Shown here in pieces: positions 52,666-61,769 of a stretch of 64,000 nt of DNA. Location: positions 2,728,001-2,792,000 of the forward strand of contig NZ_CP181167.1 of the NCBI RefSeq assembly GCF_047824785.1. The letters run 5' to 3'. The translations under genes were made by a program, and so were the position numbers. Position 1 is the stretch's first letter; each line of letters starts with the position of its first letter. This stretch comes from Nitrobacter sp039808345. Its GTDB lineage: Bacteria; Pseudomonadota; Alphaproteobacteria; Rhizobiales; Xanthobacteraceae. The notes below the pieces were generated by a model. The model made no database searches. It was not told the DNA's origin and was given only the letters and a program-made list of their open reading frames with translations.

Positions 52666-54498
52666 ATGTCGAAGCCTATCGAGGACTATGGCATCATCGG
52701 GAACATGATTTCCGCAGCGCTCGTGAGCCGCGACGGGTCAATTGATTGGCTTTGCTTGCCGCGCTTCGACTCCGCTGCGTGCTTTGCTGCCCTTCTGGGC
52801 AACCCCGAGCATGGCCGTTGGCTTTTGACGCCTGAGGATCCCGCCTGCCGCATCAGCCGGCGCTACGTCCCCGGAACCGCGGTGCTTGAGAGTCGCTTCG
52901 AGACTGCGACAGGGTGCTGCACGCTTACTGACTTCATGCCTCTTACTCATGATGAAGAGAAAGTCGACGTCGTGCGCATCGTGCGTGGCATATCGGGCGA
53001 GGTCGCGATGAGCATGGAGCTGATCCTTCGTTTTAACTACGGGCAGGTCGTTCCCTGGGTACGACGCCGCGATTACGGCCTAAGCGCCGTCGCCGGCCCC
53101 GACGCGGTCGAATTGCACACCGCCGTTGCCCTGGTGGGCCGGAACATGACAACGACGGCTCGTTTCACGATTCGGGAAAACGAGGAGGTGCCTTTCACGC
53201 TCTCCTATCATCGCTCCCACAAGATGCCGCACTTCGTTCCGGATAGTTCTGAGACCATGGACCGTACGATTTCGTGGTGGCAAGAATGGTCGAAACGATG
53301 TCTCTTTGACATCAAGCATCACGTATGGCGCGATGCGGTCATCCGCTCCCTCATCACACTTAAATTGCTGACTTTCGGACCGACTGGGGGCATCGTGGCT
53401 GCGCCCACGACGTCGCTTCCAGAAGCGATCGGCGGCAGCCGCAACTGGGATTATCGCTATTGCTGGCTGCGGGATTCGGCGCTCACTTTGTACGCGCTAT
53501 TGAACGCGGGTTATCGTGAGGAGGCTGAGGCCTGGCGGCAATGGTTATTGCGCGCTGCTGCCGGGCGTCCTGAGCAGCTCCATATCATGTATGGCATCGC
53601 TGGCGAACGCTGGCTGCCAGAGAATGAGGTTCCCTGGCTGCCGGGCTATGAGGAGAGTTCCCCGGTCAGGATCGGCAACGAAGCAGTCGGCCAGATACAG
53701 CTCGACGTCTATGGCGAACTGATCGAAACGTTGCATGCTGCGCGGGAAGCTGAACTGGCGCCGCTGGCCGAAGCCTGGCGCTTGCAAAGCGTCCTTCTCG
53801 ACCATCTTGAGACGATCTGGCGAAAGCCGGACAACGGCATATGGGAAGTACGGGGAGAACCGCGAGCCTTCACCCATTCCCGGCTGATGTGCTGGGTCGC
53901 CTTCGACCGCGCTATCAAGTCCGCCGAGCATTTCGGTTTGGATGGCCCGGTTGATCGCTGGCGGGAGCTTCGCGACATGATTCACGCTGATATTTGCGAA
54001 AACGGCTTTGATCCCCATCGCAATAGCTTTACGCAGCACTATGGCGGCAAGGCTTTGGATGCGAGCCTCCTGCTCATCCCACAGGTTGGTTTCCTCCCTG
54101 CCGACGACCCGCGCGTAATCGGCACGATCAGGGCCATCGAGCAGGACCTCATCTGCAATGGGTTCGTGCTGCGATATTCGACAGATCAGGTCGATGATGG
54201 GATCGGCGGCGAAGAAGGCGCGTTCCTCGCCTGCAGCTTTTGGCTGGCCGACGCCTATGTGATGCTCGGACGCATCGATGATGCGTCAAAACTCTTCGAG
54301 AGCCTTTTGGCCATTCGCAACGATCTCGGGCTGCTCGCAGAAGAATACGATCCCATTCGAAAGCGGCTCGTTGGCAACTTTCCGCAAGGCTTCTCCCATA
54401 TCGGACTCATCAATACAGCCTTCAACCTGATCGATGCGAGCGGCCCGGCGCAGCAGCGCTCCAAGAGAGTCGCCCCGACAGATGGCCGAGCGCGGTGA
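52666..54498 (+). CDS. Glycoside hydrolase family 15 protein
   Basis: 610 residues. N-terminal beta domain: IEDYGIIGNMISAALVSRDG and SIDWLCLPRFDSAACFAALL, the usual opening of bacterial GH15. The (alpha/alpha)6 catalytic domain from about 240 has GSRNWDYRYCWLRDSALTLY near 262, and GIGGEEGAFLACSFWLADAY near 513 with the second catalytic Glu. Bacterial members of this type are glucoamylases or trehalases; soluble, with no signal peptide, so it probably acts in the cytoplasm on maltooligosaccharide or trehalose. The preceding SDR gene, of glucose dehydrogenase type, makes a sensible partner. Confidence 0.92.
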   Translation: MSKPIEDYGIIGNMISAALVSRDGSIDWLCLPRFDSAACFAALLGNPEHGRWLLTPEDPACRISRRYVPGTAVLESRFETATGCCTLTDFMPLTHDEEKVDVVRIVRGISGEVAMSMELILRFNYGQVVPWVRRRDYGLSAVAGPDAVELHTAVALVGRNMTTTARFTIRENEEVPFTLSYHRSHKMPHFVPDSSETMDRTISWWQEWSKRCLFDIKHHVWRDAVIRSLITLKLLTFGPTGGIVAAPTTSLPEAIGGSRNWDYRYCWLRDSALTLYALLNAGYREEAEAWRQWLLRAAAGRPEQLHIMYGIAGERWLPENEVPWLPGYEESSPVRIGNEAVGQIQLDVYGELIETLHAAREAELAPLAEAWRLQSVLLDHLETIWRKPDNGIWEVRGEPRAFTHSRLMCWVAFDRAIKSAEHFGLDGPVDRWRELRDMIHADICENGFDPHRNSFTQHYGGKALDASLLLIPQVGFLPADDPRVIGTIRAIEQDLICNGFVLRYSTDQVDDGIGGEEGAFLACSFWLADAYVMLGRIDDASKLFESLLAIRNDLGLLAEEYDPIRKRLVGNFPQGFSHIGLINTAFNLIDASGPAQQRSKRVAPTDGRAR

Positions 54499-54708
54499 GC
54501 GATTTCTAGCTGAACCGATTTGACTATCGGCCCCGATACAAAATTGACGATTGGGATGCTCAGCCCTGCCATCGAAAGAGCGCCGAACTGGGTGCCGAGT
54601 CTATTTCGTGAACAGGTAAGATATTGACGCTAACCCCACTCGTGCACTCCGAGCCGCGTCAGTGAAGCGACCGCAGTAAAGATGATCTTTAAAACGTTTG
54701 GAGAAAGC

Positions 54709-55417
54709 ATGTCGAATTCAGCTATCAGAGGTGATACCCATGGCTTCGGTCGACGCATGTTTCGAAAATTTGTGCATCGGGCATCATATAACTTCATTCT
54801 GTCTTCCAAGCGAACCCGGAATGTGACGATCGGAGATCTTCGCTTAACCATACCTCCAGCGGTATTTCATCCGGGCATCTTCGTCACCAGTCGAATGTTT
54901 GCGAACTACGTACGCTGTCAAAGCTTCCGCGGCCCTCACGGTAGGCGAGATTGGTACAGGTTCTGGCATACTTGCGTTATCGGCGGCATGCGCGGGCGCA
55001 AGTAAAGTTGTCGCACTTGATATCAACCCGGCCGCTGTAGCAGCCGCAGCGACCAACGCGACGCAAAACCAAATGTCTCACATCGTAGAAGCGCGCCTCT
55101 CCGATCTTTTGAGCGCCGTTGAAATCGATGAGTGCTTCGATGTGATCATCAGCAGCCCTCCTTCATTTGCAGGTGAGCCAAAAGACATGATCGACCGAGC
55201 ATGGCATGCGGGTGATGGCTATCGACACCTGGAAGGACTCTTCGGGCAATCCTACAGTCATCTTAAATCCCGTGGGGAGATGCTGATACTTCTTTCGTCA
55301 GATACAAATGTAGCCTTGTTTAAAGAGTGGGCCACAAACGTCGGATTTTCATGGCAGCAGGTTGCCAACAAATCCATTGGTGTTGAAACGTTTATGATCT
55401 TCCACTTATGCAAGTAA
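54709..55417 (+). pseudogene. Class I SAM-dependent methyltransferase, frameshifted
   Basis: The first frame gives RRMFRKFVHRASYNFILSSK, IGDLRLTIPPAVFHPGIFVT and SRMFANYV. From about 54915 another frame continues LTVGEIGTGSGILALSAACA (motif I), VVALDINPAAVAAAATNATQ and FDVIISSPPSFAGEPKDM (motif IV, SPPS in place of NPPY). The pattern is that of HemK/RsmC-like enzymes or related small-molecule methyltransferases. One base change near 54915 breaks it. An upstream in-frame ATG at 54682 is possible. Confidence 0.7.
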
Positions 55418-55454
55418 TACTCCCGCTGGTCTTAAAATGCTGGGGCCGCCACCA

Positions 55455-56141
55455 TCATTTGCGTACTTGTCGTTGGCTAATCCACCAAATGAGACCGCTG
55501 AGGGCGATGATCACAATCACGGCTCCCGTAATAAACACGCGCGACTGCTGCAGCCAGGCAAGGCTCGGGGTAGCTACGAACAAGGCTCCCCCGACAGCTG
55601 AGATTTGCCAAGCTCTGGCCTGCACCCCTGCGACGAAAGTTCCCAATGCCAGAAGCGTCATCATCGAGAGATCTGTTGCATTGACATTGAAGACGCCTTG
55701 AACCCCGGCGTTAAACATTAAAAAGATGGAGAGCAAGACCGCGCACCAATCCAATGTAAGCCTGAATACGAGATCCAGACGCTCGCGCGAAGTCACAAAA
55801 TTGTTCCATCCAGATACAATCGACATGGCGGCAAACACCGGTGTTAGGGTAACCCAGTAAATTACAGGCAGCCGAAAAACCACGCCCGCTAGCACTAACA
55901 ATAGCATCGAAATATAGGGCGTATCGTGGCGCAGCCAGCGAAGTAACACATGGCCCTGAACTTGGTCAGTCTCGGGGCTGGCTTCGGTTTTTCCCGACGT
56001 AGGCCAGTCCTCGGGATCCACAATAGCTGTAGGTTTGCTAATGGCATCTGTGGATGTCGCATCCGCTGCATCCGCCGACGCAGCGACACGATCGCTTTTG
56101 GCAGCATGGTCGCCGCCGAAGTTTCTCTCGTTTGCCGCCAA
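55455..56141 (-). CDS. Multi-span membrane protein of unknown function
   Basis: 228 residues, starting at a TTG at 56141, not well supported. The first 75 residues are polar (SDRVAASADAADATSTDAIS). About five membrane helices follow: ISMLLLVLAGVVFRLPVIYW, WVTLTPVFAAMSIVSG, LDWCAVLLSIFLMFNAGVQG, LSMMTLLALGTFVAGVQARA and VFITGAVIVIIALSGLIWWI. Family not recognised. It stands alone on this strand. Confidence 0.72.
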   Translation of the reverse strand: MAANERNFGGDHAAKSDRVAASADAADATSTDAISKPTAIVDPEDWPTSGKTEASPETDQVQGHVLLRWLRHDTPYISMLLLVLAGVVFRLPVIYWVTLTPVFAAMSIVSGWNNFVTSRERLDLVFRLTLDWCAVLLSIFLMFNAGVQGVFNVNATDLSMMTLLALGTFVAGVQARAWQISAVGGALFVATPSLAWLQQSRVFITGAVIVIIALSGLIWWISQRQVRK

Positions 56142-56329
56142 ATTTATGCCCTTCAGTCCCGAACCCCCAAAAGAAAACGCGGAAGCGCTGAATCGTTCCG
56201 GCGTGCCGGCATTGGAGATCGGAAATCGCCTCCAATGGTCGTTGAGCCCCGATCGGAAATAGACAAGTTGTAAGCGGCCGCCTTGGCTTGCAGAGCCTGG
56301 CGAGCCGCTTCCGCGGCGCCGAGCCCGAC

Positions 56330-56734
56330 TTAGTGCGCCATGCCACGGCCGGACTCGTCACAAGCGCTCATGCACCGGCGGCATGAATCGGCGCAAATCC
56401 GACAATGTTCGTGCATCCCGGCATGTTTTTCGCATTCCTCGGCGCAGAGCCGGCATGCTGCGGCGCAGGCATGAAGCATTCTGCGGATCATCTCCTCGTC
56501 AAAACCCGTCCGACGGGTCGCAATCCTGCCCGTGATGCTGCAGACGTCCGCGCAATCAAGGTTCAGTCGGATGCACTGAGTGAGCGATTTTACGTTGTCT
56601 TCCGCAAGACAGGCATCTGCGCAGGACGTGCAGGTCTGTGCGCAGGAGTAGCACTCCTCGATGCAACGAATAAGCGCGTCGTTGGTCTGTCCGCGCACTT
56701 GCGGGTGGGTGTTGATAATTTCTTGCACCTGCAT
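56330..56734 (-). CDS. Four-helix copper-binding protein (Csp/DUF326 type)
   Basis: 134 residues from ATG 56734 with aaggag upstream. It has 18 cysteines in the spacing typical of copper storage proteins: IRCIEECYSCAQTCTSCADA, NLDCADVCSITG, HACAAACRLCAEECEKHAGM and CRICADSCRRCMSACDESG. These line the core of a four-helix bundle that holds many Cu(I) ions. No signal or Tat peptide is seen, so it is of the cytosolic Csp3-like kind. The role is copper buffering or detoxification. No copper regulator is adjacent. Confidence 0.9.
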   Translation of the reverse strand: MQVQEIINTHPQVRGQTNDALIRCIEECYSCAQTCTSCADACLAEDNVKSLTQCIRLNLDCADVCSITGRIATRRTGFDEEMIRRMLHACAAACRLCAEECEKHAGMHEHCRICADSCRRCMSACDESGRGMAH

Positions 56735-57261
56735 GGAAATCTCCTTTTCTGGGTCTTTCGCCCTCCTCTTCAATGGGCGCGCAAAGAAAAGGTTTCCCTG
56801 CTGCTAGCGGGCTCCGGAACATCGAGCATCTTCTTCGGTTGGAGGCGCTAACGTTCGTTTCCTCAACTGGTGCAATGATTGGCGCCCCCATCCTCGTCAC
56901 CTTGGTCGCAATATTAAGGGTGAAAGGCACAAGCAGGACATTCTGGGACACCCAACACTCACCTATCCGATAACACTGATGCGGTTAAGGCTGCCAGGAT
57001 CTCGGATGAGCGCTCCGCCTGCTGTTCGAGTCGGCTCGTATAGCAACAAAAACCGGATCAAGAGCTTTTGAGCGTGAGTTCCGTCGCAGCGAAGAAAGAG
57101 CGGAACGGATCCTTGAGCGTTTCGATTGGTTTTTTCGCGGAGCGACTCAACGCGACCGGGTTGCAGCTGCTTCGCGGAGCTGAAATAGGCATCCTGTCTG
57201 GAATACAGGTGGTTTCGAGAGCTATATTTCAGATACGAAACCAACATTGGAGCGACTACTG

Positions 57262-57687
57262 ATGAAAAACCCATTTGCAATGGCTGCCCTTGTCATCGGG
57301 CTGGCTTTTGGCTCGTCTTCCGCTTCGTTCGCTGGCAACGTCGACGGTGGTGCTCACCCACGAAGCGGCGTACCCACTGTCGGCGAGCAGGGAGCCAACA
57401 CCGCCAGGGGCATAAGCAGAGACGATACGCCGCATTCCCGCAAAACAGGCAACTATAGGAAAAATCGGCACTATGGCCACTCCCGAGGTCGGCACTACGG
57501 CCACTCTCGTGGCCGGCACTATGGTCACTATGGCCATCGTCATTACCGCCCGCAATATAGAGGCTACGGCTACACTCCGCAGTATTATGGCGGTGGTTAC
57601 GGGGGGCCATACTACGGCGGCAGAGGATATGGTTATGGTGGCCCGAGCGTAACGTTCGGCTTCGGCGGAGGAGGATACCGTTGGTAA
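57262..57687 (+). CDS. Gly/Tyr/His-rich exported protein
   Basis: 141 residues. Signal peptide (MKNPFAMAALVIGLAFGSSS, cut near SFA). The mature part has a tandem unit HYGHSRGR repeated two to three times, then glycine/tyrosine-rich sequence (YYGGGYGGPYYGGRGYGYGG) and VTFGFGGGGYRW at the end. Such sequence suggests an extended, possibly metal-binding or surface-adhesive protein; it recalls the glycine-rich ends of alphaproteobacterial envelope proteins. Followed directly by a strong terminator. Confidence 0.7.
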   Translation: MKNPFAMAALVIGLAFGSSSASFAGNVDGGAHPRSGVPTVGEQGANTARGISRDDTPHSRKTGNYRKNRHYGHSRGRHYGHSRGRHYGHYGHRHYRPQYRGYGYTPQYYGGGYGGPYYGGRGYGYGGPSVTFGFGGGGYRW

Positions 57688-57692
57688 GACAA

Positions 57693-57714
57693 AAGCCCGC
57701 AGCGATGCGGGCTT
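57693..57714 (+). terminator. Rho-independent terminator
   Basis: Stem aagcccgc/gcgggctt with a six-base loop, five bases past the stop of the Gly/Tyr/His-rich gene, followed by a short pyrimidine run. Confidence 0.8.
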
Positions 57715-57829
57715 CTCCCTAAGCAGATGGCACGCCAGACTGAAAAGAAGGATGTGCAAGTGCGCCATGAAAATCGCCAGCTTCCTCCCTCGAAGCAAAT
57801 TCCCGTTATAAAATGACGTTCGCAGGCTT

Positions 57830-57960
57830 GCGTTCGGATAAGGAGATTTCGCCGGACTGACCGGACGCCACGCTCATTCAGGCCGGTGGCAATTTCGGCC
57901 AGGCTCACGGCACCAGATTTGCGAACGGCGTCCAAGGCCGGCAACACTCCCCGCACAAAC
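57830..57960 (-). pseudogene. Serine recombinase C-terminal fragment
   Basis: The minus strand reads GVLPALDAVRKSGAVSLAEI and ATGLNERGVRSVRR, the pattern of the C-terminal helix-turn-helix region of small serine recombinases (ALNDRGIRTARGG type). Only about 40 codons remain, without the catalytic domain. Confidence 0.5.
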
Positions 57961-57989
57961 CGATAAACAGTTCGGTCCCGCTAACACAA

Positions 57990-58021
57990 AAGGCTCACCC
58001 CATTGCGAGTGAGTGAGCCTT
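57990..58021. terminator. Stem-loop, probable terminator
   Basis: A 9-bp stem aaggctcac/gtgagcctt with a 14-base loop and poly-A/T shoulders. It lies in debris, so the gene it served is unclear. Confidence 0.5.
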
Positions 58022-58314
58022 CTGTGCGTCATGAGTACTTGAAGGATACCACCATTCACACCTAGTGCACCGTGTGAAGCCGGGAGCGCAATCGGGCGTT
58101 CTCATCACCGACGAATGCCAAGGGCCCGCGCGACGATGGCTGACAATGCAGCAGCCGGACTCGAGTTCAGTGCACTAGTGCGCACAGTCGGTCCCACTGC
58201 CGCCCTTCCGCACCCCTCTCCGAGGGATGCATCCTCCGGCCGCCGACCCTGCCGCAAATTGGGAACGATGGTCTGATTGGCGGATTAGTTTCGAAACCTA
58301 AAGGAGTGTTCTTT

Positions 58315-58806
58315 ATGACCGATCCGGAAACCCGACCCAGTGTGGGCAAAGACGTGCACCAGGACCCGGCAGGCGACAGCCCGCCGCCCGCTCCCGATAA
58401 CATGCGCCCCTCCAGCAACTTGGTTTCCAGCGACAAGTACAACGGGAAAGCCGTCTACGGTGCCGAGGACAAGAAAGTAGGCGCGATCGAATCCGTCATG
58501 GTCGATAAGTCTAGCGGCGAGCCCGCTTACGCCGTGCTCAGCATCGGCGGCATTCTCGGCATGGGCGCCGAGCATTACCCGGTGCCTTGGCGGCTGCTCC
58601 GATTCGACTCCGAGCTGGACGGCTACCGCAGCGACATCAGCGGCAACCGGCTGAAGGGCTATCCGAAGAGCGTGTTCGGCAGCTCGGGCTCCGAGCTGTT
58701 CGACTGGACCGCGGAACGCGCGGAGCTCGATTCTTATTACGCCAACATCGATACCGTAACGACGAAGGAAGGCGAGGAGAATCCTTTGACGCGAAGCACC
58801 GGCTGA
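58315..58806 (+). CDS. PRC-barrel protein, third copy
   Basis: 163 residues from ATG 58315 with aaggag nine bases upstream. No signal peptide. A Pro-rich start is followed by a PRC-barrel domain (DKYNGKAVYGAEDKKVGAIE, MVDKSSGEPAYAVLSIGGIL, GMGAEHYPVPWRLLRFDSEL). The tail has a YRSDISGNRLKGYPK segment and an acidic end. This cytoplasmic form is common in rhizobial stress regulons. Followed by a strong terminator at 58868. Confidence 0.88.
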   Translation: MTDPETRPSVGKDVHQDPAGDSPPPAPDNMRPSSNLVSSDKYNGKAVYGAEDKKVGAIESVMVDKSSGEPAYAVLSIGGILGMGAEHYPVPWRLLRFDSELDGYRSDISGNRLKGYPKSVFGSSGSELFDWTAERAELDSYYANIDTVTTKEGEENPLTRSTG

Positions 58807-58867
58807 CCCGGCAGGTCACCAGGCGCCGCGTAAGGTCCCAGGACGCACGAAAGTCACGCTCGACGAC

Positions 58868-58890
58868 AAAGGCCCCTCGGCGGGGCCTTT
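58868..58890 (+). terminator. Rho-independent terminator
   Basis: Stem aaaggcccc/ggggccttt with a five-base loop, 61 bases past the stop of the third PRC-barrel gene. Confidence 0.8.
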
Positions 58891-58917
58891 GGCGCGTCTC
58901 GCGGGCGAGGGCCTATG

Positions 58918-59396
58918 CGTCGGGGGCCGCTCGCAGGAACTTGTCGCCCGCCATGATGCCTCCCGTGATGAAGCCTATCAGCGCTGAGAGGCCAGGAATG
59001 CGAGCGCAGTCCGCAGCTCGGTCCAGCTCTGGATGCCGGTCAGGCTGGTGAGGGAGGAGGCGCTGGGAACGCGCCGGCGATGGCCTCCGCGCGCGAACCG
59101 CATGAGCACGGACTCGCCAGCTTGGGCTTGTAGTTCTGCTTCACCAGCACGTTCTTGCCGTGGCAGAGCAGATGCGGGCGTAGCATGTCCTGTCGCCCAT
59201 GCGCACCGAACCGATGGAGACGAGCGATATCTGGTTGCCGCCGCCGTTCGCCTCATACAACACGCTCTCGACGCGAAGGCCGTCGACAGAGCAGTAAATA
59301 GGAAACTGCGTCTGGTACGCGATATCGCCGAAGCGCCCGACGTTCGCATCGATGCATTATGCCGCCTGAAGCTGGGGTCGTTGAACTGGCTGGAAT
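58918..59396 (-). pseudogene. Degenerate membrane-protein gene
   Basis: On the minus strand several frames give coherent pieces: FPIYCSVDGLRVESVLYEAN, GGGNQISLVSIGSVRMGDRT, then HGKNVLVKQNYKPKLASPCS, and at the end LSALIGFITGGIMAGDKFLR with AAPDA and stop. They look like one protein with a polar domain and a C-terminal membrane helix, broken by at least three frameshifts. Family not recognised. Confidence 0.4.
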
Positions 59397-59460
59397 AGGC
59401 TTCGACAGCAACGCGGCATTATAACCACAATCGGGTATGTTGATATGAGATGCGCCGGGC

Positions 59461-60243
59461 TAGAGCATTTTCCGACCGGAATGAATCGTTTGGGATTCCC
59501 AAAACGGCGCGAGTCAGCTTCAAGCTGCATGCTGGCGAAGGAGGTCAGCATGCATGGCTAAGGCGCTTTCCGTTGATCTTCGTCAAAGGGTGGTCGCCGC
59601 GATTGATGGTGGCTTGTCCTGTCGACAGGCCGCCGAGCATTTTGGTGTCAGCGCGGCCAGCGCGATCCGCTGGCGCGGTCGCCTCAAAGAAGCTGGCGAC
59701 ATCGTTCCTAAACGCCAGGGGGGACCGCAGATCGCAGCGCATCGAAACATACTCACAATTGATTTTGGACGCGGTGGCAGTGAAGCCGGATATCACGCTC
59801 GCCGAGTTGCGAGACCTGTTGAAACGTCGTGGGATATCGGCCGGCATTGCTTCGCTCTGGCGTTTCTTCCAGCGCAGAAAGATCACACTTAAAAAAAGAC
59901 AGCGCACGCCGCCGAGCAACGGCGCAGCGATATAAATGCCGCGCGAGAGGACTGGTTCGAAGGGCAAATCGATCTCGACCCTGAGCGCCTCGTCTTCATC
60001 GACGAAACCAGCGCCAACACCAAAATGGCGCGGCTTTACGGGCGCTCGCCACGCGGCGAGCGATGCCGTGCCGCCGTCCCACACGGACATTGGAAGACGA
60101 CAACATTCACCGCTGGATTGCGCTCCGACGGTCTGATCGCTCCGCTTGTTCTGGACGGCCCCATGGATGGCGAGGCTTTCCTGGCCTATGTCGAACAATT
60201 ACTCGCGCCTTCGCTACGGCCGGGCGACACCGTCATCATGGAC
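59461..60243 (+). pseudogene. IS630-family transposase, frameshifted and truncated
   Basis: The left end starts TAGAGCATTTTCCGACCGGA. From ATG 59554 the frame gives MAKALSVDLRQRVVAAIDGG and FGVSAASAIRWRGRLKEAGD. It shifts near 59725 to QRIETYSQLILDAVAVKPDI and LRDLLKRRGISAGIASLWRF, then again to EGQIDLDPERLVFIDETSAN (first Asp) and DGEAFLAYVEQLLAPSLRPG with VIMDM. It ends at about 60243, just at the second Asp, where IS110 sequence begins. The 56-base left end recurs alone at 37615-37670. Confidence 0.8.
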
Positions 60244-60503
60244 ATGTGTGGACGCCCCCGTTGGTGCAAGAAGAACCTTTTCGAACAGCACAGAGCGTGG
60301 TCGGGTGCTGACATGTGTCCGGCCTCTGATGCAGCTATCACATGCCGCGGGCCCGTATGGGAGTTCGCGGAACGGGTCCAATTCAACTTGGCGCGCTCGA
60401 GGCGCATGTCCATGATCTGGTTCTCCCGCTCCCGTCTCGTGACCGTAGCGCCATACTCTCCGTTCGACCTTCTCACACCTTGGCAGCCTGCTCGAGGAGC
60501 AGA
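60244..60503 (-). other. Non-coding end of an IS110-type element
   Basis: This 260-base stretch lies downstream of the IS110 transposase fragment and starts exactly where the IS630 copy is interrupted, so it is probably the untranslated end of the IS110 element. In the IS1111 subgroup the guide (bridge) RNA comes from this side. I could not fold it reliably. Confidence 0.4.
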
Positions 60504-61217
60504 CTATCCTGCTACGGCCGGCATTCGATAAGTTCCGCCTTGAGCCATCAATGCCCACACGATGCGTGCGGTCTTGTTGGCCAGGGCGACGATTACCAGC
60601 ATGGGTGGCTTGCGCTCAAGCATTCGAGAGAGCCAGGAATCCCTTGTCGATCCCTTCCGCATGGCCCAGCGAACGGCGGCGCTCGCCCCGATGATTAGCA
60701 GCCGCCGCAGGGTTCGTTCACCCATGCGGGACGTCTCACCGAGCTTCTGCTTGCCGCCTGAGGAGCGTTGCAGCGGCGTGAGGCCGAGCCACGCCGCGAA
60801 GTCGCGACCTCTCTTAAAGGTTGTCGCCGACGGGGCCAGCGCAGCAAGTGCCGTTGCCGTGATCGGTCCTATGCCGGGAATGGTCATCAATCGCCTGGCT
60901 TCTGCATCCTCCCTGGCGCGCCGGGCGATCTCGCGGTCGAGCACGGCCACTTTCTCACCCAGCGACCGCAACTGCGCAACGAGCAGGGACAGGATCGGGC
61001 GCGCTGCTTCAGGGACGGCGTTATCTTCGTCCTCAATCGCCGCGACAAGCCTGGCGGCATGGAAGAGACCCTGTGCAGCCACGAGTCCGAATTCGGCAAG
61101 ATGACCCCGTATTGCATTGATCGTCTGGGTCCGCTGACGAACCATAAGATCGCGAACGCGGAACACCATTGCCGCGGCCTGTTGCTCTTCGCTCTTTGCC
61201 GCTACGAACCGCATGGT
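60504..61217 (-). pseudogene. IS110-family (IS1111-type) transposase, C-terminal two thirds
   Basis: The strand reads MRFVAAKSEEQQAAAMVFRV, RDLMVRQRTQTINAIRGHLA, EFGLVAAQGLFHAARLV, LMTIPGIGPITATALAALAP, AWLGLTPLQRSSGGKQKLGE and RRLLIIGASAAVRWA. This covers the linker and the Tnp_20 domain with the catalytic serine region. The N-terminal part with the first acidic residues is missing: at 61218 it is replaced by an istA piece. Confidence 0.85.
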
Positions 61218-61502
61218 AGGAAGCGGCGATTGTAGCGGCGATCCTTGCCGACGAAGATCGTCTCTACCGCCGTCTTCATGTTGTCGTAGATGCCGCGGCT
61301 GCAGGTACCCTTGAACAGTGCGAACGCCCGGTCGTGGGCGTCGAATACCATCTCCTGCGTCTCCCGCGGATAGGCCCGCACGAACAGCATGCGGCTGTGG
61401 CACAGCCGGACATGAGCGACCTTCACGATCGCCGTCACGCCGTTGAGGAGAACGATCTCATGGCTCCAGTCGAACTGGTAGGCTTCGCCCGCCGCAAAGC
61501 TC
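61218..61502 (-). pseudogene. istA: istA internal fragment, copy of 11724-12008
   Basis: 285 bases identical by eye to part of the complete istA, coding SFAAGEAYQFDWSHEIVLLN through YDNMKTAVETIFVGKDRRYN. Both ends are abrupt: IS110 sequence on one side and the cold-shock gene on the other. Confidence 0.85.
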
Positions 61503-61658
61503 GAGCCCGAGAGCGGCGGCAAGGATGTCTTCGTGCACATCTCGGCAGTCGAGCGGGCAGGCCTGAGCTCGCTCAGTGAAGGCGACAAAGTGAGCCACGA
61601 GGTCGTCCAAAACCGCGGCAAGGAAAGCGCCGAGACCTACGCGTCGGCTGATCATTGA
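61503..61658 (+). pseudogene. cspA: Cold-shock protein, C-terminal 51 residues
   Basis: The frame reads EPESGGKDVFVHISAVERAG, LSSLSEGDKVSHEVVQNRGK and ends ETYASADH. KDVFVHISAVERAG is the RNP2-like motif of CspA-type RNA chaperones. The start, with RNP1 (KGFGFI), is replaced by the istA fragment. A terminator follows at 61700. Confidence 0.85.
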
Positions 61659-61699
61659 CCCGGTGAGCTGAGCCGGATTTATGCTCGCTCGCGATGTGG

Positions 61700-61726
61700 A
61701 TGGCCCGCAGCAATGCTCCGGGCCAT
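61700..61726 (+). terminator. Rho-independent terminator of the cold-shock gene
   Basis: Stem atggcccg/cgggccat with an 11-base loop, followed by ttgctttttc. Confidence 0.8.
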
Positions 61727-61769
61727 TTGCTTTTTCTGGTGCCGATGCCGTCAGCGATCCTCACCAGTC

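Noticed and set aside
57460..57560. Short tandem repeats that could suggest a CRISPR array
   Set aside because: They are codon repeats of the Gly/Tyr/His-rich protein (HYGHSRGR), with no spacers.
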